DNA of 37,899 nucleotides, from IMG/VR virus record IMGVR_UViG_3300035183_000627, positions 1 through 37,899 of that record; one strand, 5' to 3'. This stretch comes from a virus. Both the position numbers and the translations under genes were made by a program. The notes under the pieces were generated by a model. That model searched no databases. It was not told the origin of the DNA and worked only from the letters and a program-made list of their open reading frames with translations. This document shows positions 1 to 8,999 of the stretch, one piece after another (the stretch's first letter is position 1; the number at the start of each line of letters is the position of its first letter).

Positions 1-3000
1 TTCATGCACATGCACGCGCATATCCACGCCGGGCAGCTTCGCCAGCATCGCATCGACAGCACGCTGTACTGCCGCCACCGGCATGCCGGCCCCCGGCTTG
101 CCTTCGCGCACAGAAGACAACGCGACACCCCGCGCCGTTTCCTCTTCAGCGTTGCTCTTCGGCGGGGCGTGTCCTCGGGTTAACTCCGACGGGGCATCCA
201 GCGCGCCACTGCCGGAAGTGCTGGCATCGACAGCCGCGCCTTTAGCAGCCTTCGCGGCGCCCACGCCCTGCCCGTTTTCTGATCCGGCCAAGCGATCCGG
301 TCGCCCACGCGCCGCCTCCGCATCTGCGGCCGATGCTTCCGCCATCGGCGCCTGTGTGGGATCCGGCAAATCGTTCCGCGGCGAAGTCGCCGCCTCATGC
401 GCTCCCTGCTCCAGGACGGCAGGATGGGCCGCCGGCTGCGGCACGTTGATCGCGCCCCGCGTCGCCGACGCGATCGGCGCAGCATGATCGTCCGCATAGA
501 TCACCCCATCCGCATCGCGCCATACGTTCGGCGCGCCGGCTGGCACAACACGCGTACCCTCGGGTAGCGCATCCGCCGGCCCAACCGGCGGATTTTCAGC
601 CGCCCATGCAGCGGCACGCTTCTTCGCTGCCGCATTGATCCGCGTCACCCCCGCCAGGCTGCGTTCCGGGTCCGCATCGTTCTCCGCCTTGATGGCCGCC
701 ACTTCTTCCGGCCCTTGGGCCGCCTCGATCCGCGCCAGCCGCGCCTTCGCGCGATCCTCATAGCTGCTTACGGCGGACTGTACCGGCGAATCCGGCGCGG
801 TGGGCGAGCCAGCAAACAACACCCCGCCCAGCTTCGTCTTGATTTCCGGCTTGATCTCCGCCCAAGGCTGGGCCGCCAGCTTCCGCGCAAACGCGTTCGG
901 ACCGTTTTTCTTCGAGCCCCATCCCGCCTGCGCTGCCACCTGCGCGCGCGCCTCCGGCGGCATCGCATCCCAGGGATCGCCGCCGTGTGTTACTGCGCCC
1001 GCAGAGTCAGTCGGCGCGGCAGAATCTTCCTGGCTGGGCCCGCCTGCACGCTCTCCGGATGGCTGCGCAGATACAGCGACATCATCTCCGCCAGCGGCTC
1101 GATGGAGTGCAGCATGGATACCGGTGCCGGTCTCGCGGGCGGATTCACCGGCTCCGGGGGCGGGTCCGGCGAATCCTCGCCGGTCTGATCCGGCAACAGC
1201 AGACTCAGGTAATACGTCTGCTCCTCCAGTAATGCCAAAATCTGGTTCAGCCTCTCTAACAGCGCGTCCATCCGTTCTTCCCCTTTCAGACTCTTCGCCA
1301 GGCCGCCCCTGCCACTGCGCCAGCTGCCCCGCCTGCTGTGGCTTTGCCGGCTCGGCAAGCCTCGCTGCGTAAGCGCTTTCCTGCTGCGCATCGAGCGGCT
1401 GCACCGCTTGATCGAATTCCGCCGGATTCGCTTGAAGCCGCGCCGGCGTATCGCCAGGACGATTGGTCTCACGTAATACCCAACCGATGCCGGTTTCGAC
1501 GGGCAGCCAATTCCCCTGCCCCGTCCGCCGGTCCAGGCGGTCAGCCGCTTTGATCGCGGCCTCGCGCGACTCGAATCCACCCCAAATGCTTGGGCGAATA
1601 TCATTTTCTTCAACGCCGGCACGGTCCAGCGCCTCGGCCATTGCCTGATGGGCGGCTGTATTCTCCGGTTGCGCATCGGCACGGTCGACGGCCCCGCCGG
1701 ATTCAGGCATCAGCCGCTGCCGCGCCAGCGCATCCGCCTCCAGTCCGGGCCGCGCCTGATCCACCGCCGCCTGCAACAGCCGTCCCAGCGTCTGCCCACG
1801 GCCCTCCGGGGTCTGCTGGGCGGCCTCTCGAGCCGCGCCCCAGTTCCCCGGCACCTCCACCGCGGCGGTTGGCATCTCCGCAATGCCCTCCATCAGCACA
1901 TCCTTCGGATCCCAAGGCTGCCCGGAAGCGGCCTGAGCCGCCGCCTCGCCCGCCATGCCACCGCCCGCCTGTAAGCCCAGCTCGCCCGCCACGCGCCCAG
2001 CCACCGAGCCCGCCGAAGGCGTCGCGCCGGCCAGCAGCCGGCCTGCCAGCCCGGCCGTCAACGCATCGAAGGCCGCGACCGGCACCGCGCGTTTCGCCGC
2101 GAACGCGCGCGCCTTCGTCATCGCCTCCGGATCGGTCAGCAGCGCCTGCCACGACCGTGCATCGTTCGGATCGAGCCCCTTCTCGTTCAGCGCGTCCACC
2201 AGACTGTTCGCGTACTCCACCGCGAACGACCCCGCACCGGCCCCTGTCGCCGTTCCGCCCGGCCCCAGCGCAGAACCCGCCGCAGCGGCGGCCAGCGCGG
2301 GCGCAGACTGGCCCAGCGAACCCAAAATCGTCCGGCCCACCACATCCGGATTCGCCAACAGCGCCTTCAGCCACGCACCGGTCGGCAAGGCATTGATCTC
2401 GTCCAGACGTTTCTGTGTATTCGGGTCCGGCGTATACCGCTCCACCTCCCGCTGGGACTGTGCCAACTCCGTCGCAAACTGCGGCGAAGCCGGGTCTGCC
2501 AACCCCATCTCCGCCTCCAGCACCCGCAAACCCTGCTTCCCGCGCGCCCAGCCCGCCCGCGCCGCGTCGTACCACGGCTCCTCCAGCCCGGTGGCAGCGC
2601 CGCCCAACGGCTGCCCGGCCTGCATCGCATGCGCCGTCTCCAGCAAGGCCGGATCGTGCGCCAGCACGCTATCGGCCTGCCGATATTGCGCATCGATCAC
2701 CCGCGCGATCCGACCCTTCCAGTCGTCCCGCGCCACCAGCTTAGCCTTCCCTGCCGGACCGAGCTGATCGTATTCGGCTTTCACCGCATCGACAGCCCCC
2801 GGTTGCACCGGCAGCCCGCGCAACGCCTGCGGCATGTTCTCGCGCGAGTCGCCGAGAATCTTCCGCACATAGTTCTGAGTTTCCGCAAACGGCGGAATAC
2901 CGTCCGCCGTTGTCAGTAGCTTCGGATTTTTGCCCGTCTTATTGGTGCCGTGGAGAAAATCGTCGACCGTTCCCTCGCCCGCGTTATAGGCGGCGACCGC

Positions 3001-3564
3001 ACTGCGCAAATTGCCGTCATAGCGCTTCAGCAACAGCCCCATATACCGCCCCGCGCCATCTATTGCCGACGCAGGATTCTTCGGGTCGACACCTAACCGC
3101 GCCGCCGTCGCTGGCATAAACTGCATCAGGCCGATAGCGCCCTTCGGGCTGACGGCATTCGGATCGCCGCCGCTCTCCTGGTCCGCCATCTTTTTCAACA
3201 GCCCCGGCGGCACGCCATGGCGGGTTTCCGCCCGCGTAAACGCATCCTCGCTCAGCCGCGGCTGGGGCGCGTAAGCGGCCGATTCGAGACCCAGCGATTC
3301 GAGCTTTCGCCCCACATCATGCCCCACCCGGCTGATCACGCCGGGTCGGGTCAGCTCGTCCCACTGCTCGCGGGCCAGCGCGTAATCATCCTTGGGGATC
3401 GTTGGCGCCACGTACTCATCGAAATAGGCCGACCGCAGCCCCTCGATATCTTCCGAAGGCAGCGCTTGAATCTCCGGCTTGGCCCGCAACTCGTTCCACG
3501 TCGGCGGGCGCGGCGGCGCGGCCTGGGGGCTGATCGCCCCGGCGGAGACGGAAGTATCGTTCAT
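1..3564 (-). CDS. Large polyvalent ejection protein with N-terminal lytic transglycosylase (partial, runs off left edge)
   Basis: Open without a stop for 1188 codons from the ATG at 3564 to the window edge; the C-terminus lies outside. Residues about 110-225 are an SLT-type lytic transglycosylase: catalytic Glu130 in QESGG, GLMQ at 145-148 and AYNAG at 192-196. This fold cuts peptidoglycan during genome entry. A Gly/Ala-rich hydrophobic stretch follows at about residues 400-440 and could insert in membrane. The rest is low-complexity Ala/Pro/Glu-rich sequence, and the last residues before the edge (AVDAMLAKLPGVDMRV) look like the start of another domain of the large polyvalent proteins seen in phages. 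It is the last gene of the late block and follows the internal virion genes, which fits an injected ejection protein. Transglycosylase domain certain; the multi-domain tail is inferred. Confidence 0.9.
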   Translation of the reverse strand, partial: MNDTSVSAGAISPQAAPPRPPTWNELRAKPEIQALPSEDIEGLRSAYFDEYVAPTIPKDDYALAREQWDELTRPGVISRVGHDVGRKLESLGLESAAYAPQPRLSEDAFTRAETRHGVPPGLLKKMADQESGGDPNAVSPKGAIGLMQFMPATAARLGVDPKNPASAIDGAGRYMGLLLKRYDGNLRSAVAAYNAGEGTVDDFLHGTNKTGKNPKLLTTADGIPPFAETQNYVRKILGDSRENMPQALRGLPVQPGAVDAVKAEYDQLGPAGKAKLVARDDWKGRIARVIDAQYRQADSVLAHDPALLETAHAMQAGQPLGGAATGLEEPWYDAARAGWARGKQGLRVLEAEMGLADPASPQFATELAQSQREVERYTPDPNTQKRLDEINALPTGAWLKALLANPDVVGRTILGSLGQSAPALAAAAAGSALGPGGTATGAGAGSFAVEYANSLVDALNEKGLDPNDARSWQALLTDPEAMTKARAFAAKRAVPVAAFDALTAGLAGRLLAGATPSAGSVAGRVAGELGLQAGGGMAGEAAAQAASGQPWDPKDVLMEGIAEMPTAAVEVPGNWGAAREAAQQTPEGRGQTLGRLLQAAVDQARPGLEADALARQRLMPESGGAVDRADAQPENTAAHQAMAEALDRAGVEENDIRPSIWGGFESREAAIKAADRLDRRTGQGNWLPVETGIGWVLRETNRPGDTPARLQANPAEFDQAVQPLDAQQESAYAARLAEPAKPQQAGQLAQWQGRPGEESERGRTDGRAVREAEPDFGITGGADVLPESAVAGSDRRGFAGPAPGAGESARETGTGIHAALHRAAGGDDVAVSAQPSGERAGGPSQEDSAAPTDSAGAVTHGGDPWDAMPPEARAQVAAQAGWGSKKNGPNAFARKLAAQPWAEIKPEIKTKLGGVLFAGSPTAPDSPVQSAVSSYEDRAKARLARIEAAQGPEEVAAIKAENDADPERSLAGVTRINAAAKKRAAAWAAENPPVGPADALPEGTRVVPAGAPNVWRDADGVIYADDHAAPIASATRGAINVPQPAAHPAVLEQGAHEAATSPRNDLPDPTQAPMAEASAADAEAARGRPDRLAGSENGQGVGAAKAAKGAAVDASTSGSGALDAPSELTRGHAPPKSNAEEETARGVALSSVREGKPGAGMPVAAVQRAVDAMLAKLPGVDMRVHVHE

Positions 3565-3574
3565 GATCAATCCT

Positions 3575-3612
3575 CAAAAAAAAGCCTTCCCCGCCCTAAA
3601 CGGCGGGGCTTG
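3575..3612 (-). terminator. Terminator-like hairpin before the ejection protein gene
   Basis: On the minus strand CCGCC and GGCGG pair around a GTTTAG loop, extended by AAGCC/GGCTT, and are followed by a run of T. It lies between the stop at 3642 and the start at 3564, so it would trim transcription into the giant ejection gene. Confidence 0.6.
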
Positions 3613-3641
3613 CCGCGCACCGGGTCACGAAGGAAGGCGCA

Positions 3642-5171
3642 TCAATCCGCCGCCCCGCCCCCCACATACTGCCGCAACATCCCGCGATAATCCTTCTTCC
3701 CGTTGGCATCCGCCGGTACCGTTACCTGGGGCGTGCCAGCGCCCATGCGCTGCCTGACTTGCGCCCAGATCGTAGGCCAATCGGCCTCCGGATTGGCCTT
3801 CAGCATCTCTGCCGCCAAGGCTTTCGCCCTGGACGCCCGTTCCGCATCATAAGACTTGACACCCATGTCATCAGCCGTCGTAAACTCCATGTCGGCTTGA
3901 TCGCTCAGCGCCTTCAGCTTGCTCTCCTTCATGGCACGCGCATCCTTGTCCGCTTGTCGGCGCTCCTCGCGCGCCTTCCGCGCACTCTCTTCGATCTGAA
4001 TCTGCGTCCGGGTGTTGTCGTTCAACAGCCGCGCCTGCTGATAGGCGTCCGGACCGGTCTTCCCGCTTTCCGCATAAGCTTTCATTCCGCGCAGAAATGC
4101 CGGATCGCGCTGTAATGCCGTGTACATCATCTTCATGGCCGCCGGTCCTTTGGCGATCTGGTTCGAGCTGGCAAACACCACCGGATCGTTCGGATCAGTG
4201 GAACCCGACATAGTCAGCGGTGCCCGATAACTATAAGTTCGACCGTCGCGTCCCTGCACATCCACCTGCAACTCCGCCCCGTAATAGTGCCGGGCCTGGG
4301 CCAGCGCCTGTTCCGGCGTCAAGCCGGGTTGCGCCTGCACGAGACGCTGCGCCACCTTCTGCGCTTCCTCCTCCGGAATCTGCGTAATACGGGTGATCCG
4401 CTTGCCTGTAATGGTGCCCTCGACCGCCCCCGGCGTACCGGCCGGCACGGCGCTCAACTGTCCGCCCGGCCCTGGCGCCAACGCGATCGGCTCGCCCTTG
4501 CCGCGGTCCAGGTAGGACCGATAGGTCGTTTCCAGGGCGCGATGAACGAGCGGATCGTTCATATCGATCTCGCCAGCAAACAGCCGGTCGAACGTCTTCA
4601 CCGCATTGGCCGCCTCCCCGTTCAGCCAGCTTTTCGCCGGAATGCCGGACACCGTCTCCATGTCGGCAAAGGCTTCTGGCGGCAGCTCTTTGTTCTCCTG
4701 GGCCATCGGCAGCCACTGCCCCATCAGCCGCTGCTGTGCTGCCTGCTTCTGTTCCGCTCTTTGCCTGGCTGCCTGCTCCGCCTGAAACTTGCTGTAATCC
4801 AGCTCCGTCTGGCGCGCCTGGTTTCCCAGAACGCCATATCGATAGGCCACTTCAGCCGCCGCCTGCGGCTTCGTGACGGACTGCAACTCGTCTTCCTTCA
4901 AGCCATAGAGTTTGCCCTGCAACGCGTCCTGCGTTTGCTGATGGGCAATGTCCGCCGCGGTACGCTGCTCCTGCATGCCTAGCTGCCGCTCCTCCAGGTC
5001 AGCCAGCCGGCGCTTGATGTCGGCCTCCATCTGCAAGCGCTGCTGCTCCCGCTCGTCCTGCCGCGCCTCGCGCTGGATCGTGCCCTGTCGTGCCAGCTCC
5101 TGCCCCATCGACTGGAAGCCCTGTAAAAATCCGCTGGCGAGCCCGCCCGCCATAATCCCGTTGATCGCCAT
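3642..5171 (-). CDS. Internal virion protein, coiled-coil rich (509 aa)
   Basis: The N-terminus is Gly-rich and mildly hydrophobic (MAINGIMAGGLASGFLQGF). It is followed by a long charged helical segment (about residues 30-180) rich in Gln, Glu, Arg and Ala, typical of coiled coil. A second Lys/Arg/Glu-rich helix lies around residues 390-430. No enzyme motif is visible. It sits between a Gly/Ala-rich protein and the transglycosylase-bearing ejection protein. In podoviruses this slot holds the internal core or ejection proteins that leave the capsid with the DNA. Function is inferred from position and composition; the exact family is not recognised. Confidence 0.8.
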   Translation of the reverse strand: MAINGIMAGGLASGFLQGFQSMGQELARQGTIQREARQDEREQQRLQMEADIKRRLADLEERQLGMQEQRTAADIAHQQTQDALQGKLYGLKEDELQSVTKPQAAAEVAYRYGVLGNQARQTELDYSKFQAEQAARQRAEQKQAAQQRLMGQWLPMAQENKELPPEAFADMETVSGIPAKSWLNGEAANAVKTFDRLFAGEIDMNDPLVHRALETTYRSYLDRGKGEPIALAPGPGGQLSAVPAGTPGAVEGTITGKRITRITQIPEEEAQKVAQRLVQAQPGLTPEQALAQARHYYGAELQVDVQGRDGRTYSYRAPLTMSGSTDPNDPVVFASSNQIAKGPAAMKMMYTALQRDPAFLRGMKAYAESGKTGPDAYQQARLLNDNTRTQIQIEESARKAREERRQADKDARAMKESKLKALSDQADMEFTTADDMGVKSYDAERASRAKALAAEMLKANPEADWPTIWAQVRQRMGAGTPQVTVPADANGKKDYRGMLRQYVGGGAAD

Positions 5172-5184
5172 GTTCGCCTTCCGA

Positions 5185-5817
5185 TCAGCTCATGAATGCC
5201 GAAGCCAACGCCCCGATGGCCGCCCCAATCACCGTGCCGAGCACCGGCACCACGCTGCCGGCGGCCGCCCCGAGGGCAGCCCCGCCGGCGGCCCCGCCGG
5301 CGGCCGTACCCGCTCCAGCGGCGGCGGCACCCGTCGCCGCACCCGTCGCCGCACCCGTTGCGGCGGTCGTTGCCGCCGTGGTAGCCCCCACGCCGGCGGC
5401 TTCGCCGGCCAAAGACGACAGCGCCGGTGTCAGCGCCGCGCTGCCCGCCTCGGTTGCTGCCGCGCCCAAGCCCTGCCCCGCCACGGTGCCAGCCCCTTGC
5501 CCGCCCAAGGAGGACAGCGCCGGTGTCAGCGCCGCGCTGCCGGCCTGCATGCCTGTCAGCGACGCCCCGCCGCCGCCCAGGCTGGACGTCGCCATGGCGT
5601 TGCCTGCCGCGGAGCCGGCGCCGCTCAGCAGCTTGCTTGCGCCATACTGCGCCGCCATTCCCGCCGCCATGCCGGCCAGATTCGCCCGACCCTGCTGACT
5701 GGCCTTGTCGATCTGCCGGTTCGCATTCGCGCGCTCGGCCTCCATTCGCGCCGCCGTACCCAAACCCGCCATCGCCTGCCGGCGATAGCCCATACCCGCA
5801 TCGATCAACCCGCCCAT
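5185..5817 (-). CDS. Gly/Ala-rich internal virion protein (210 aa)
   Basis: The start is taken at the ATG at 5817, whose bases overlap the upstream stop (TGATG); a GTG one codon earlier is possible. After a short charged helix (residues about 20-50) the protein is almost entirely Ala, Gly, Ser and Thr. Two copies of the phrase GSAALTPALSSL occur near residues 90 and 125. The C-terminus is glycine-zipper-like (AAGSVVPVLGTVIGAAIGAL), compatible with membrane insertion. Translational coupling to the internal virion genes on both sides suggests a pore-forming or channel-lining ejection protein. That role is inference; no named family is recognised. Confidence 0.75.
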   Translation of the reverse strand: MGGLIDAGMGYRRQAMAGLGTAARMEAERANANRQIDKASQQGRANLAGMAAGMAAQYGASKLLSGAGSAAGNAMATSSLGGGGASLTGMQAGSAALTPALSSLGGQGAGTVAGQGLGAAATEAGSAALTPALSSLAGEAAGVGATTAATTAATGAATGAATGAAAAGAGTAAGGAAGGAALGAAAGSVVPVLGTVIGAAIGALASAFMS

Positions 5818-6245
5818 CACTGCCCTCCCGTATTGATGTTCCCGGCACCGCGCACGGCGCGGTTCATCGTCGTCATCCCGCCGGACATCACCGCCAGATT
5901 GCGGTCCAGCGCATGCTGGCGCGCCGTATTCTCGGCGTTGACCAACGCGGAGCTTTGCTGTGCCGCCAGGCTTCGGTCCATCGCCACCTGCTGATCTGCG
6001 GTCGGCTTCACCCCCATGCGCGCCATGTCCATCGCCAAGCCCTGGCGCTGGGCATCGAATGCCTTACCGATCGAATCGCGAGCGAAATCCACCCCCTGCA
6101 ACACCGACCGGTTGCCCAGGCTATCGATCAGCTTCTGCTCCTGGGGAATGAATCGCGCCTGGTAATCCGCCCACTGCTTGCGGGCCAGTTGCGCCAACTG
6201 ATAGTTGGCCGTCATGTCTTTCTCGGGCACGCCACCGCCGCTCAT
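5817..6245 (-). CDS. Small internal virion protein, paralogue of the next gene upstream (142 aa)
   Basis: Starts MSGGG and has an early helical segment (YQLAQLARKQWADYQARFIP) resembling one in the protein at 6249-6830 (VNAQIANEQWNHYQNAIVP). Both continue with an Ala/Gln/Met-rich helical region, so the two look like diverged duplicates. There is no signal peptide and no catalytic motif. The gene is three bases downstream of its paralogue and overlaps the next gene by TGATG. The likely role is an ejection or core protein; this is from context and composition only. Confidence 0.75.
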   Translation of the reverse strand: MSGGGVPEKDMTANYQLAQLARKQWADYQARFIPQEQKLIDSLGNRSVLQGVDFARDSIGKAFDAQRQGLAMDMARMGVKPTADQQVAMDRSLAAQQSSALVNAENTARQHALDRNLAVMSGGMTTMNRAVRGAGNINTGGQ

Positions 6246-6248
6246 CGC

Positions 6249-6830
6249 TTACCCCTTCATGTAATCGGTATAGGCTTTGTCAACAAAGGGCCGCACACCC
6301 ATGCCCGCCGCCATGCCGGCCGCCGTACCCAGCGCGTTCTGCGCGTCCCATTGGGCGAACGCATTCTGCCGCGCCCGTTCCACCTGCTGTGCGGCGACGT
6401 CCGCCATCCCTTCCTGCGCCATCGTCGCCTGGCCGTTGCCGATGCTCAAAATGTTCTCCAGTCCGGACACATACCGGTCCTTCTGAGCCTGCTTAGCGCC
6501 GAATCCCGCCGTGCCTACCGCCTCGGCGCCGGCCCCGCGCAAAGCCGCCTGCTGCATCAGATAGCGTCCGCTGTTGGGCCCCGCGCCGGCTGCCAGCGTA
6601 TTCTTGCTGGTGTCCCGCAACATGGGCGCGTACTGGCGCATCACCTCGCTCTGCGCCATGTCCGCCGCCTTGGCAAACTGGCCTGGGGTATTCATCCGCG
6701 CCACCTCCTTCATGTAGCGGTTTTCCACCGGCACGATCGCGTTTTGGTAATGGTTCCACTGCTCATTGGCGATTTGCGCATTCACCAGCTCGTATGGTGA
6801 CACGTCGATCTTCCCACCCCCGCCGCTCAT
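6249..6830 (-). CDS. Internal virion protein (193 aa)
   Basis: Start chosen at the ATG at 6830 (MSGGGGKIDVSPYELVNAQI), which overlaps the stop of the upstream gene by ATGA; the reading frame stays open 13 codons further upstream but those would overlap the neighbour. The protein is helical and rich in Ala, Gln, Met and Gly, with NQ-rich stretches around residues 95-160. It shares its N-terminal signature and spacing with the downstream 142-aa protein. Position next to other ejection proteins makes an internal virion role likely. No enzymatic motif is seen. Confidence 0.75.
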   Translation of the reverse strand: MSGGGGKIDVSPYELVNAQIANEQWNHYQNAIVPVENRYMKEVARMNTPGQFAKAADMAQSEVMRQYAPMLRDTSKNTLAAGAGPNSGRYLMQQAALRGAGAEAVGTAGFGAKQAQKDRYVSGLENILSIGNGQATMAQEGMADVAAQQVERARQNAFAQWDAQNALGTAAGMAAGMGVRPFVDKAYTDYMKG

Positions 6831-7225
6831 GTCAATCTCCTCTGAAAGATCACCGTCTGCTTTTCCCACCCTGGCAGCCGCTGCGGCACGCGCTCCAGCC
6901 CGCGCCGGGGCGACCAGAACGTAATCAGGTCGAAGCCGTGGAACCGGGCCAGCGCCTCAACATCGTCATTGTACTTCTCCAGCAAGCGCACCCCCTCCCC
7001 CCACACGATCCACACCAGCAGCACCCGGTCGCCGCTGTAGGGCTCCCGCTGTGGCTGGAATATGATGAACCCCTCCGGGGCCGTATAAAGCCACGCATTG
7101 CCGTTCACCACCTCGGCATAAACATCCTCCGGCCGCCATGTCACCGGCACCTTCGCCGCCACGGCTTCCAGCCCTTTTCTCACCTGCGGCCAGCAGGTAC
7201 GGATATCCGCGCTCTGCAACTTCAT
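6827..7225 (-). CDS. Small phage protein, GNAT-like fold possible (132 aa)
   Basis: A compact protein beginning MKLQSADIRTCWPQVRKGLE, with central beta-rich segments (AWLYTAPEGFIIFQPQ and RVLLVWIVWGEG) and a C-terminal helix-strand. Small proteins of this layout next to podovirus ejection genes are often annotated as GNAT-superfamily acetyltransferases. Here the acyl-CoA loop is not obvious, so the enzymatic assignment is tentative. It overlaps both neighbours by ATGA, so it is co-translated with the glycosyltransferase fusion upstream and the internal virion gene downstream. Confidence 0.65.
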   Translation of the reverse strand: MKLQSADIRTCWPQVRKGLEAVAAKVPVTWRPEDVYAEVVNGNAWLYTAPEGFIIFQPQREPYSGDRVLLVWIVWGEGVRLLEKYNDDVEALARFHGFDLITFWSPRRGLERVPQRLPGWEKQTVIFQRRLT

Positions 7226-8439
7226 TTCATTGCGCTCAGGTCAGCGTACACGTAAGGGATGTTGTTCGCCTCATGCCAGGGCGTTGGAAACGACTGTACC
7301 ACCATCTCAGCCCGGAAGCGCCCCGAAAAGGCCGGCACATACTTCATGTAGTTCGGGTCCGTATAGTACCAAAAGCTGTTTGGATTCCAGAAACTCACAT
7401 GCGTCGGATCCTGGAACGCCCCGCGACCGTCGGTCGACGGCGTTGCCGACCGCAGCCAGCCGCCGGGCGCCAATACCCGGTGAATCTCGTTCATCACGAA
7501 CGGCACGGACGCCGGCGGAATATGTTCGAGAAAATCGTAAGCGCGCACCCAGCCTACTGAGCCCCCCCGGAACGGCAGCCCCTGCGTGATGTCGCAGCAG
7601 ATATCGGCGTCTCGCAGGTCCACTGTCTCGAAGCCAGCCGGCGCGTTGTGCGCCCCGCCCAGATCGATCTTGCGCAGCTGCCTCCGCGCGCAATCCTGCT
7701 CGAGGATCGCATCCAGGTACTTCGCCCGCAGCGCCGCGTTACGCGCTTGAATCTCCGCGTTACGCTGAAGATAGGTGTTGCCGCCGTCTGCCCGCAGCCG
7801 GTAGAAATACAGCGGTTCATGGATGCAAGTGAACGGCACCCCGGCGAGGTAAGTCCGCACCACCAAATCGTAGTCGTCGCACACCGGCAACGCCGGATCG
7901 TGCCCACCGACCGCCCAATAGACCTTCCGGCCCCAGGCCCGCACATGGTTCGGCGCGTAGTGGATGGACGCCAGCGTCGCGGCGGACGGCTCAAAAGCCC
8001 GCATCGCCACATAATCTTCGCCATTCCACCGCACCGGATAGCTGCTCCAGCCGAAGGCCGGGTCATAGACATGGCTGCTCCCGTCCTCCCGAAACTCTAC
8101 GAAGTCCGAATACACGAACCCCGCGCCGCCCTCGAACGCCTCGACAATCCGCGCCAGCGCGTCTTCGCGCAGCATATCGTCATGGTCCAGTTCCACGAGG
8201 ATATCGCCCCGGCACTGCGCTGCCGCATACCGTTTCAGCGCCCCCACCGCGCCCATCGCATCCGGCGCCGGTACCACCCTCGCCCGGTGATCGCCCCAAA
8301 TCCTGGACGGAAGGCGGACGCCGCCGTTCGGCACAACCACCCATTCCCAATCCTGGAAACTCTGCTTCCCGAGCGATTGGTAGGCGGCGTCCAGATACTG
8401 GCTGTCGTTCGTCGGCGTGAAAACGGAAACCTTTGGCAT
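7222..8439 (-). CDS. Glycosyltransferase family 2 / SAM methyltransferase fusion (405 aa)
   Basis: Residues 1 to about 240 are a GT-A fold family-2 glycosyltransferase. It opens MPKVSVFTPTND, has the metal/nucleotide motif ELDHDD at 83-88, and ends with VCDDYDLVVRTYLAG (186-200), where GT2 enzymes place the catalytic acidic residues. Residues about 257-405 form a class I SAM-dependent methyltransferase: motif I-like KIDLGGAHNAPAGFETVDL (257-275), then YDFLEHI (301-307) and EIHRVLAPGGWL (318-329). The two activities suggest transfer of a sugar followed by methylation, on a fibre, on host surface glycan or on another glycan. It is encoded among fibre genes. Fold calls are confident; the substrate is unknown. 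Confidence 0.85.
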   Translation of the reverse strand: MPKVSVFTPTNDSQYLDAAYQSLGKQSFQDWEWVVVPNGGVRLPSRIWGDHRARVVPAPDAMGAVGALKRYAAAQCRGDILVELDHDDMLREDALARIVEAFEGGAGFVYSDFVEFREDGSSHVYDPAFGWSSYPVRWNGEDYVAMRAFEPSAATLASIHYAPNHVRAWGRKVYWAVGGHDPALPVCDDYDLVVRTYLAGVPFTCIHEPLYFYRLRADGGNTYLQRNAEIQARNAALRAKYLDAILEQDCARRQLRKIDLGGAHNAPAGFETVDLRDADICCDITQGLPFRGGSVGWVRAYDFLEHIPPASVPFVMNEIHRVLAPGGWLRSATPSTDGRGAFQDPTHVSFWNPNSFWYYTDPNYMKYVPAFSGRFRAEMVVQSFPTPWHEANNIPYVYADLSAMK

Positions 8440-8452
8440 GCGCGTCCCTCCG

Positions 8453-8998
8453 TCAGGTCAGCAGAATCGCCTGATACGGCAAAGCATAGTTATAGCCGAT
8501 GTAAACCCTCAACGCATCGCTCCACACCGTATCCACAAACCCGGTGTTCACATGAAGGTCCGCCACCGCCAGACAAAGCCCGTTACTCACGAGGGCATCG
8601 CGCGTCGTGTTCAGTCCAAACAGATCGCTCGTCTCATCGCCCCACGCCATCCAGGTGACGGATCCCGGAAAATTGGCTGGGTTGGTGCTCGCGCGATTGG
8701 TGGTCCCGATGGCCGAGCCCAGCCCCAACAGCACGCGATCCGCGCTGAATGCAGAGGAATCACTGGCGTAAACCCGCCACTCGACACGAAACCCCGTGAT
8801 GATGACGCCGGACGGCAAACTACTCAGATTGAACCCGGTCGCCTTCAGCAGGTTGGATGCGGCGGTGTAGTTAACCGTGTGCGAGGAATACACGCCGTCC
8901 GCGACGCCGGCTGAATTCCCCGGCGAGTTCCACGCGATGCTGCCGTAGCTGGTGTCGTTGACGACCGTCGTCGGATAAACAGGACCAAACGTAGGCAT
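8453..8998 (-). CDS. Putative tail fibre tip or accessory protein (181 aa)
   Basis: A beta-rich protein of Ser, Thr, Gly and Asn with few charged residues, beginning MPTFGPVYPTTVVNDTSYG, containing ITGFRVEWRVYASDSSAF and ending in YIGYNYALPYQAILLT. The composition is that of a beta-sandwich or trimeric fibre domain. It is one base away from the stop-proximal end of the collagen-like fibre gene and precedes the glycosyltransferase fusion. A receptor-binding tip or fibre-decorating role is inferred from position. No named domain is recognised. Confidence 0.7.
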   Translation of the reverse strand: MPTFGPVYPTTVVNDTSYGSIAWNSPGNSAGVADGVYSSHTVNYTAASNLLKATGFNLSSLPSGVIITGFRVEWRVYASDSSAFSADRVLLGLGSAIGTTNRASTNPANFPGSVTWMAWGDETSDLFGLNTTRDALVSNGLCLAVADLHVNTGFVDTVWSDALRVYIGYNYALPYQAILLT

Positions 8999-8999
8999 A

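Noticed and set aside
1590-2767. Long plus-strand open frames (1590-2396, 1955-2767) rich in Pro/Arg/Ala
   Set aside because: They are antisense to the continuous transglycosylase/ejection frame, have GC-driven composition and no ribosome site; shadows.
5427-6800. 457-codon plus-strand open frame
   Set aside because: It lies antisense to three coupled internal virion genes and is Arg/Pro/His-rich, typical of a shadow frame in GC-rich DNA.
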